From Clytia hemisphaerica (taxonomy: Eukaryota > Cnidaria > Hydrozoa > Leptothecata > Clytiidae), in contig CACVBU010000588.1 of the NCBI GenBank assembly GCA_902728285.1, forward strand, positions 372,001-436,000: a stretch of DNA of 64,000 bases, written 5' to 3'. Positions 59,701 through 64,000 of this stretch are shown piece by piece. The notes beneath the pieces are model-generated. The model saw only the letters and a list, made by a program, of their open reading frames with translations, had not been told where the DNA came from and made no database searches. Within the stretch, counting starts at the first letter, position 1. Each line of letters starts with the position of its first letter. The translations under genes and the position numbers were made by a program.

Positions 59701-62700
59701 TCGTATTTCATTGCCAAATGTTCATTAAAAGTGCGTTGAATACTGGGTTGACCTACACGATCGAAACATGTGAAAATGGAGGCATCTTTTCGCACTTCCT
59801 ACTCCTTATCTTAATGAAAACAATATCGGAAAAGTTCGTAGCCAAAAAAGGAGGAACGTAAAGTGTGATGTAAATCATGAAAGAGAGAGTGAGTGCGTGG
59901 TACCCTACTTTTTGAATAGTCGCAGCAGAACTTAGTTCCCATGAAGAGGAATATTTGATTCCAGAAAGTTTTTCTCGTGTTTTTATTCATGTAGGATACG
60001 TTTTCTGAGTAATTTTTAATTTACACGCTTTAAAATTTGAATTTTCTTTAACAGTAACTATATTGCCTTTCAAGTCTAAAGTCTGACCTTGTTAGGTGTT
60101 ATGGTGTACAAATACAGTAAAAGCGTGTTAACCTCTTTTAATTCAAGTGATAGCTTAAGTTGAAAATTTTCTGACTACAAACAACATCTTTTATATCAAC
60201 GATCTTTTGTTGACCTCTAGGTCTGATCAAGAGAACACCAGAAGCTACTTACTTAGCCATATAGAAGCACATACTGATGAAGTCTGGTTGCATGGTCCCC
60301 TCACTGCTTTTCATCTGCATAACCACCTTCAAGAGAAGCCATTCCTCTCCTTTTGAACAGAATCGAAAGAAGGTTTGTACTTCCTTGCATCGGTTCTTCG
60401 TTACTGTGCAAATAAACGGTGAAAAACAAAAGTTATTTTGAAAAGAAAACAAAAGAAATTTTGACTAGATATGTTCAGATGATTCGATGATGGCCCACTA
60501 TGTAAATAAATGATGAAAACCAAAAGTTATATAGGCATCTTTTCAATACGAAATTTTGACTAGAAGTATGTTCTGATGATAGCCCTGATTAAGACTAAAA
60601 TTAAAATTCAAACATTACGGTTCCACATTGTCCCGAACACCGTGTGAATACCAAAATTCGGAACAACATAAACGAAAATGCCTGTACCAGAAAGAAAAAA
60701 ATCCCCCCCCCCCAGAAACTGATCCTTCCTTGCTCTAAAATGCTCAGAAAACAATGTGTATAATCCTATCCGTAGCGAAAGCCATACTGACACGATGCAA
60801 AACTGTAATGTCTGAATATTGAAAACAGTTTGTTCAGAAGGAAGCGGCATGTAAAAAACGTCTTTCTAACCATTTGAGATATTATTTCAAAAAGTGTTTT
60901 TTCTCTCGTCTGAAAAACTCAAAAAAAAAACAATAATGCAACGCAATATGTTTGTAGCCTGTACCACCCCAGTAGACCATAGGAAAAATTCTAATACCCT
61001 TGTGTGATCTTTTCAGCAAAGAATCATCTGGTACAGGACTAGTATACACGTGATTTCGAAATCGTGAATCGAAACTATTATATAATCGAAAAAATACCTA
61101 TCTTTAGAGAAAAATCATTTTAACATGTATCTAGTTTCGAAGAAAGGTGATAAAAGCGCAACCTTTTTCATAAGAACACGAGATTTAAATTTGTTCAAAA
61201 CTCTAACAAAAATAAAAACAAATCAAAGAAAAGACTTGGGCCTCAAAAATCACTAAACCCCTGTAAACTGACATATATTTTAACCGATTTAAAGGTCATT
61301 TGGATAAACTATATTATAATACAAGATATTAGTATACTGAGAACATCGTAAGAGACAAAAATGTAGAAAAGTAAGAACAAACGAGACCTGCCAATTCTTT
61401 TTAATTTTTTATGTAGAAACGGTGTTAAATGTAAAAGTTAGTTACTTAGAGCCTTCAACAATACTTAAATAAAATAATTCTTGCTAAAAGATTTTCTTTA
61501 TGTACTAGAATCGAAATCAATAACATCTTCGATCTTGAAACAGAGAGTATCTGGTTAGAAGAAAAAGAGGGAGGCAAAGGGAAAATGTCTCTTTAGCTGA
61601 CCGCAAAATAATTGATTTTCTCCCCCTATCAGTTGTTTTGGTCAAGCCAAATGTTTGGCGGTTTGCTATGGCCTAATAAATAATGATAATGAAAATTTCA
61701 GAGTCATAAAATCGAAAATTTAAAGAAATACAGAGACCTAATGATTTTTGAGAACAACAGTGTTCTTGAGGTGCAATTTCTGAATAAAAAAATGATAAAA
61801 AAGGACCCCAAAATACAAGCTCTTCATATATAAGTAATCTAAAAATTAAGTTGCCTACAAATAGACACAATTTATCTGAATTGGATTGAAACCTGCTTCA
61901 GCTCAATAAAAGAATGTACTATCATTCTATCTACTTTCTAATTCTTATTCTCCTGCAAACCTTTTCTTCATTAAAGTAACCAATTTATCCTCAAAACAGT
62001 AATAACAAGCAACATGCTAAATGGACCTACCTGAGATAGGTAGTCGGAAACACGCTGCATGAAAATGAAAATGTTCGAACGAAAAAGAAAAGATAACAGC
62101 ATAGCATAGAGATGCGTAAACTTGAAAACATGATGCAACTTGTTTCACATTGGCTTTCAGATGTTTAAAAAAATACCAAGACAGTTGAGAGAAATGCTCA
62201 TTAAAATGATAAAACTAAAAGGGAATTTCCCTAAATAAGAAAATCAGATTTTCACGGCCAAAAAAAAATTTCCAGAAAAAACGGCTTCGGCCACTTTTTA
62301 GAGACCCTTACCCTCTATCTTGATGCAAAAAATCAGGAAAAACTAATCTCACACAAAGTCTAAAAACCCCTATTTTTAGGCACTTTTTGGCCCAAAAATT
62401 GCCCCCAATTTTTTTTTTTAGAAAATCGGGCTCCATCACATTTTGGGTATTGCCATTTTGCATCATTGTGTAAAAAAGCAGAACAAAACCAATGAGTTAA
62501 TCCCGAAAAAAGCTGGTAACAGACAAACGCACGAACGAACGGACACGGGTTAAAAATTAATGGACCTCCAAGGTAGGTCCAAAAACTACTTGACAATACT
62601 TTCATAGTAATCCAATTTGTTATTTTGTTTTTTTCATATTCTAATTTCTTTTTTCAGTTTGACCTAATAGAGGAAAACACATCATTGTTTTTATTAGCCT

Positions 62701-64000
62701 ACTCTTCGGGATATGAGCACTGCTCTTGTTTTGAATATTGAAATCCTTCGGATAAATTGCATGCGCACTGAGGTTTTAATGAAACAATAGAGAGTTTCGA
62801 AGCCTTAGCCAATCAGCTGTGTTTTAAACATTCTTTTATTGGAAATCTCTATTGATAAACATCTTTTGTGAAAGTTGTCTATTATGTTTAAACCTATTAA
62901 TAAGCAATTCCCGGTGGGGGGTGGGGGGGGGCTACTAGTGGCCGCCTATAGCAGTGCCGATAGACCAAGAGTAGGAGCTGTCTATTGTGTAGACTATGTT
63001 TTAATTTATTTATGCAACTTTTAAATTCATTTTCACATAATAATTTTCAAGATCTACTCTACTGTCTGAAGGTAAGACGAACTTTGAAATAGGTCTTATT
63101 GACCGTTTTAGCATAAGGCACCCTGTTAAAATGATAGACGATACAATGAAGCCACAATAACAAAAAACAACAGAAATTTATTGCTCTTTTCTTCTTAAAA
63201 ATAGAAGTGGAAAAAGGAAAGATTTTCGAAATAAATCTTTTGTATGATAGTGTTAGATGTTCTCTAAAGTCCAGGAAAAGACCAAACAGGAGACTTTTTC
63301 GAAATATTATACTGGAACGCACACGGAGTTGGTCACATTGACTTCCAACCCCAAAGGGCTAAACTCGAGACTCCTGGATGGGAAATGAAGCCACTTATTT
63401 CCATCCAGAACGCCCACTAGTGGATTGATAGTAAAATCTATCGCTAGATTTCAAAGAAGAATGCAGTCATTAAAAACAAAGAAACCGCTAGATACAATCC
63501 GTCGTCATTATTGCCCCCACGTTCTAGGCGCGTTCTGGATGGGAAATAGGTGGCTTCACTTTTTCTTACCTGGGAAAGGTTAGAGATTTTACTCTCGCCC
63601 TTCGGGCTTTAAGCTCTATGATTGACCTACCTTAGTAATTACTTATAAAATCCCACCCCAAAGGCACCCCTCTTCACATCATGCTCTTTTTTGCTCTCAT
63701 AACGTTCACAACAATCGCCAAAATTGGCTCACACGCGAAAAATATCGATAAAAATCCCAAAGTACGCGTGAGAAATCTAGATTAGCTATGTGTGAATCAT
63801 TCGTGTTAAATCTGGGTTAGCCAAATTTTCAAATACGCAAAAATATGGACAAAAATCCCAAAGCACGTGGTAAAGAAGACTTACAGTTATCGTGTGCCGA
63901 ATGTATTTCAGGTAGATCATCGACGTGAACGAACATGTAGAGGGATTTACCGAGAAGTTCGTATGAGGTGTACCCCGTCACTGGTGGACAACTTGAAAAG
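38710..64000 (-). CDS. bHLH-PAS transcription factor, 3' part (CLOCK/NPAS2-like layout)
   Basis: A partial gene whose 5' end lies beyond the right edge. The eight exons are 63885-64000 (partial), 60253-60403, 57279-57375, 56466-56544, 43288-43340, 40848-42452, 39750-39966 and 38710-38834 (TGA stop). All boundaries are GT-AG and every phase closes, giving 813 residues. The first two exons form the second half of a PAS-B domain: PPVTGYTSYELLGKSLYMF, HVDDLPEIH and FFRFCSKGEEWLLLK. The pattern GY..xELLG..HVDDL with xFRF..KGxEWL matches class bHLH-PAS proteins such as CLOCK. The large exon encodes a coiled coil (KQERQLERINKIMTEYKAKM) and a Gln-rich region; polyQ continues in 39750-39966. The C-terminus is acidic with hydrophobic residues (IDFGTFDTSWL, EEVLNMLLSENDHLWN), like an activation domain. 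The exact subfamily is unproven; CLOCK/NPAS2 is my best guess. A 10.7-kb transposon sits in the intron between 43340 and 56466. Confidence 0.78.
40000..40847. other. PAS-gene intron, no element defined
   Basis: AT-rich intron between the polyQ exon and the large exon. A palindromic patch is present: CACTCGTGATTTTTTTGTT near 40494 faces TAACAAAAAAATCACTCGTG near 40551, and ATTGCACTCG occurs outside both arms. A small foldback of about 150 bp (roughly 40460-40610) is likely, but I did not fix its ends. Confidence 0.4.
43341..45433. other. PAS-gene intron left of the Mutator-like element
   Basis: AT-rich intron sequence with only short open frames. No exon, RNA gene or bounded transposon is recognised in this part. 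Confidence 0.4.
45423..45433. repeat. 11-bp target-site duplication, left copy
   Basis: CTCAGTTCATC immediately precedes the left end of the Mutator-like element. The identical 11 bp follow its right end at 56143-56153. Mutator-like elements make duplications of 9-11 bp. Confidence 0.85.
45450..45805. repeat. Left terminal minisatellite of the Mutator-like element
   Basis: The outer part has GAGTTGCGAGTTACGAGTTGC phrases joined by CATTTTAACA-type spacers. The inner part has 11 tandem 20-bp units of GCGAGTTGCAAATTAAAAGT with single-base variants. It is the inverse of the array at 55781-56130. Confidence 0.9.
45806..47040. other. Internal non-coding part of the Mutator-like element
   Basis: This lies between the left terminal array and the 41-bp array. 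A poly-G-family relic (TGGGAGGGGATACTAGG, CGGACCGGACC) is at about 45990-46210. No convincing reading frame is present. Confidence 0.4.
47085..47550. repeat. Minisatellite of about 41-43 bp units
   Basis: About 12 units of GTCACTCACACTTAAAAAAT followed by AAACTAAAGATATACCAAAA. Some units carry an extra AT before GTCACTC or GCCACTC, and one is shortened near 47300. It lies directly downstream of the transposase stop codon, inside the Mutator-like element, so it could be within the 3' UTR. Confidence 0.9.
47582..52118 (-). CDS. OTU protease-MULE transposase-SWIM protein, one frameshift
   Basis: Exons 52042-52118 (ATG start), 51479-51549, 49506-51045 and 48031-49198 join in phase to 951 residues. 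The frame then ends at 48031, but the protein clearly continues in another frame to 47582 (about 148 residues more). The N-terminus is acidic. An OTU cysteine-protease domain follows: catalytic DGHCLPRA at about residue 105 and the His region NGHYDYV near 220. A Cys/His-rich segment (CRGSYCCKNTTC, CTICDNEA, CKHHGEHTC) comes next. The MULE transposase core has MDGTHRL at about 545 and CDEHASAKIGL at about 625, with CEFHLQKSV. A SWIM zinc finger (CDCSQ...CHH) is at about 905. The frame change near 48026-48060 may be a mutation, a sequencing error or a very short intron. The start of the 1.5-kb exon at 51045 was chosen by phase and an ATATAG acceptor. Confidence 0.82.
51908..51942. repeat. Internal copy of the Mutator-like terminal sequence
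   Basis: TGTGATATGATAAGATGGG followed by AGTTGCGAGTTACGAG matches the left tip of the element (45434 onward) with one base changed. It sits about 5 kb from either end, just upstream of the second exon of the transposase gene. Confidence 0.75.
52445..53334. mobile_element. TGGACCTACC-ended MITE, copy B
   Basis: Inverted orientation relative to copy A at 12854-13960. It starts TGGACCTACCTGGTTA and ends CACCGGGGTAGGTACA, the inverse of copy A's CTACCCCGGTG. It shares the module with CCCGTTTTTTGGCCCAAATTTGC and CGAAAATCGGGCTCCG, and also TTGAGTAATTTGACTAAGAA. It lies inside the Mutator-like element and is split by a 264-bp insertion at 52461-52724. Confidence 0.75.
52461..52724. mobile_element. 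264-bp insertion with 9-bp duplication inside copy B
   Basis: A perfect 9-bp direct repeat ACCTGGTTA flanks it (52452-52460 and 52725-52733). Copy A shows the uninterrupted site, CTACCTGGTTATGCATTTAA in inverse orientation. The insert starts GGGGGGGGTTGTACTTTTAC and ends GTACCCGTACAAA. It is rich in GACGGGA phrases; the terminal inverse pairing is short (TTGTAC with GTACAA). Confidence 0.8.
53521..53789. mobile_element. TA-flanked MITE with CACGCTTTTTTTATAAGAAT ends, copy 1
   Basis: The ends CACGC(T)nATAAGAAT and ATTCTTATAAAAAAAAAGCGTG are inverse copies, flanked by TA on both sides as in Tc1/mariner insertions. Inverse pairing continues (CCATTTCATCATGGATATTC with ATTTTCATCATGGACATTC). It lies inside the Mutator-like element. 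Confidence 0.75.
54160..54690. repeat. Degenerate array built on GGGAAACAGAT and TTTTCTAGGAGAG
   Basis: About 15 occurrences of AAACAGAT, mostly followed by AAATTTTC(C/T)AGGA, at irregular 30-60 bp spacing. The first units also occur in inverse orientation (ATCTGTTTCCC). It is non-coding and lies inside the Mutator-like element. Confidence 0.75.
55316..55549. mobile_element. TA-flanked MITE with CACGCTTTTTTTATAAGAAT ends, copy 2
   Basis: Same ends and TA flanks as the copy at 53521-53789, with a different middle (TTAGGTTAGGATTCTAATTC). Two copies of one family within 1.8 kb inside a single host element. Confidence 0.75.
55781..56130. repeat. Right terminal minisatellite of the Mutator-like element
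   Basis: Ten units of TTTTAATTTGCAACTCGCAC, the inverse of the left array, are followed outward by AACTCGTAACTCGCAACTCG phrases and the same spacers in inverse order. Confidence 0.9.
56143..56153. repeat. 11-bp target-site duplication, right copy
   Basis: CTCAGTTCATC, identical to 45423-45433, directly abuts the right end of the Mutator-like element. Confidence 0.85.
57466..57750. mobile_element. Probable GGGCTTTTCC-family MITE
   Basis: The left end is GGGCTTTTCCAAAAAAAAAT followed by CTGTTGAGGAT, and near the right is the inverse ATCCTCAACAGGGGGG. Between them CCCCTGGATAT phrases recur about every 45 bp with TCTCTT spacers. The right boundary is not sharp. Related to 15911-16192. Confidence 0.5.
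58091..58235. mobile_element. Short foldback with GGAGGCGGGCTG ends
   Basis: A 145-bp element. The left arm GGAGGCGGGCTGGCCCGGCT pairs with the right arm AGCCGGGTCAGCCCGCCTCC with one mismatch, and pairing continues through AGGT..GAGGT and CGAACG. It is GC-rich against an AT-rich background and lies in a PAS-gene intron. Confidence 0.75.
58875..59197. mobile_element. MITE with TTAAGGGCAGAAA ends
   Basis: The left end TTAAGGGCAGAAAC and the right end CTTTCTGCCCTTAA are inverted. The interior is rich in TTCGCGAAAGTTT and GCGAAA motifs, very like the sub-termini of the element at 7232-7923, so the two may belong to related families. Confidence 0.65.
59300..59669. mobile_element. MITE with AGACCAATTTAATTTGTTGT ends
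   Basis: The left end AGACCAATTTAATTTGTTGT followed by TCTACGGGC is an exact 29-bp inverse of the right end. Sub-terminal CGACCGACC and ATATTTTT phrases also face each other. It lies in a PAS-gene intron. Confidence 0.8.
60404..62021. other. PAS-gene intron, no element defined
   Basis: AT-rich intron between the two PAS-B exons. A C9-10 run is at about 60703. No exon, RNA gene or bounded repeat is recognised. Confidence 0.4.
62022..62581. mobile_element. TGGACCTACC-ended MITE, copy C
   Basis: The ends are TGGACCTACC and GGTAGGTCCA. It keeps the shared module with GGCACTTTTTGGCCCAAAAA and GAAAATCGGGCTCC and the ACGAACGAACGGAC simple sequence. It is the shortest of the three copies, with the same orientation as copy B. 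Confidence 0.65.
63340..63625. mobile_element. Relative of the MITE at 19363-19800
   Basis: It shares CCGCTAGATACAATCCGTCGTC and GGCTTCACTTTTTCTTACCTG with that copy, and ends in CGCCCTTCGGGCTTTAAGCTC. CTGGATGGGAAAT occurs twice inside. The left boundary is uncertain. Confidence 0.5.

Overview
The window is animal nuclear DNA. It is AT-rich, with spliced genes separated by long introns and intergenic stretches packed with transposable elements. The proteins (an axonemal dynein, a CELF RNA-binding protein and a bHLH-PAS factor) are metazoan. The transposon families look most like what I recall from cnidarians and other marine invertebrates: a two-gene Harbinger, a DDE integrase with a GRPS helix-turn-helix, MITEs ending in poly-G, and MITEs with GGGCTATTCC ends. 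I infer a non-bilaterian or marine invertebrate, possibly a cnidarian, but the sequence alone does not prove it.

There are three host genes. (1) The 3' end of an axonemal dynein heavy chain, best matched to DNAH6, lies on the + strand at 10290-18958 (13 exons, 559 residues). No earlier exon is visible upstream, so 1-10289 is probably one very large intron filled with nested MITEs, a decayed integrase element and a tRNA-derived SINE. (2) A complete CELF/Bruno-like gene lies on the - strand at 24932-29811 (9 coding exons, 527 residues, three RRMs), convergent with the dynein. (3) The 3' part of a bHLH-PAS gene lies on the - strand from 38710 past the right edge. Its eight exons keep phase throughout and encode the end of a PAS-B domain, a coiled coil, a long Gln-rich region and an acidic C-terminus. 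It resembles CLOCK/NPAS2-type proteins in layout.

Mobile DNA dominates the rest. The most striking element is a 10.7-kb Mutator-like transposon (45434-56142) inside an intron of the PAS gene. It is flanked by a perfect 11-bp direct repeat. Its terminal inverted repeats, of about 360 bp, are built from 20-bp minisatellite arrays. It carries a spliced gene that joins an OTU cysteine-protease domain to a MULE DDE transposase and a SWIM zinc finger. The gene has an apparent frameshift near its 3' end. Smaller MITEs sit inside the element, and one of them is itself interrupted by a 264-bp insertion with a 9-bp target duplication; a second family copy elsewhere in the window shows the uninterrupted site.

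Between the CELF and PAS genes (31992-35640) lies a complete-looking 3.65-kb Harbinger with an intact DDE transposase and a divergent-strand Myb/SANT-like partner gene between 18-bp inverted repeats. Other contents are a LINE ORF1 relic, several tandem arrays, and at least a dozen foldback or MITE copies, several nested two or three deep.
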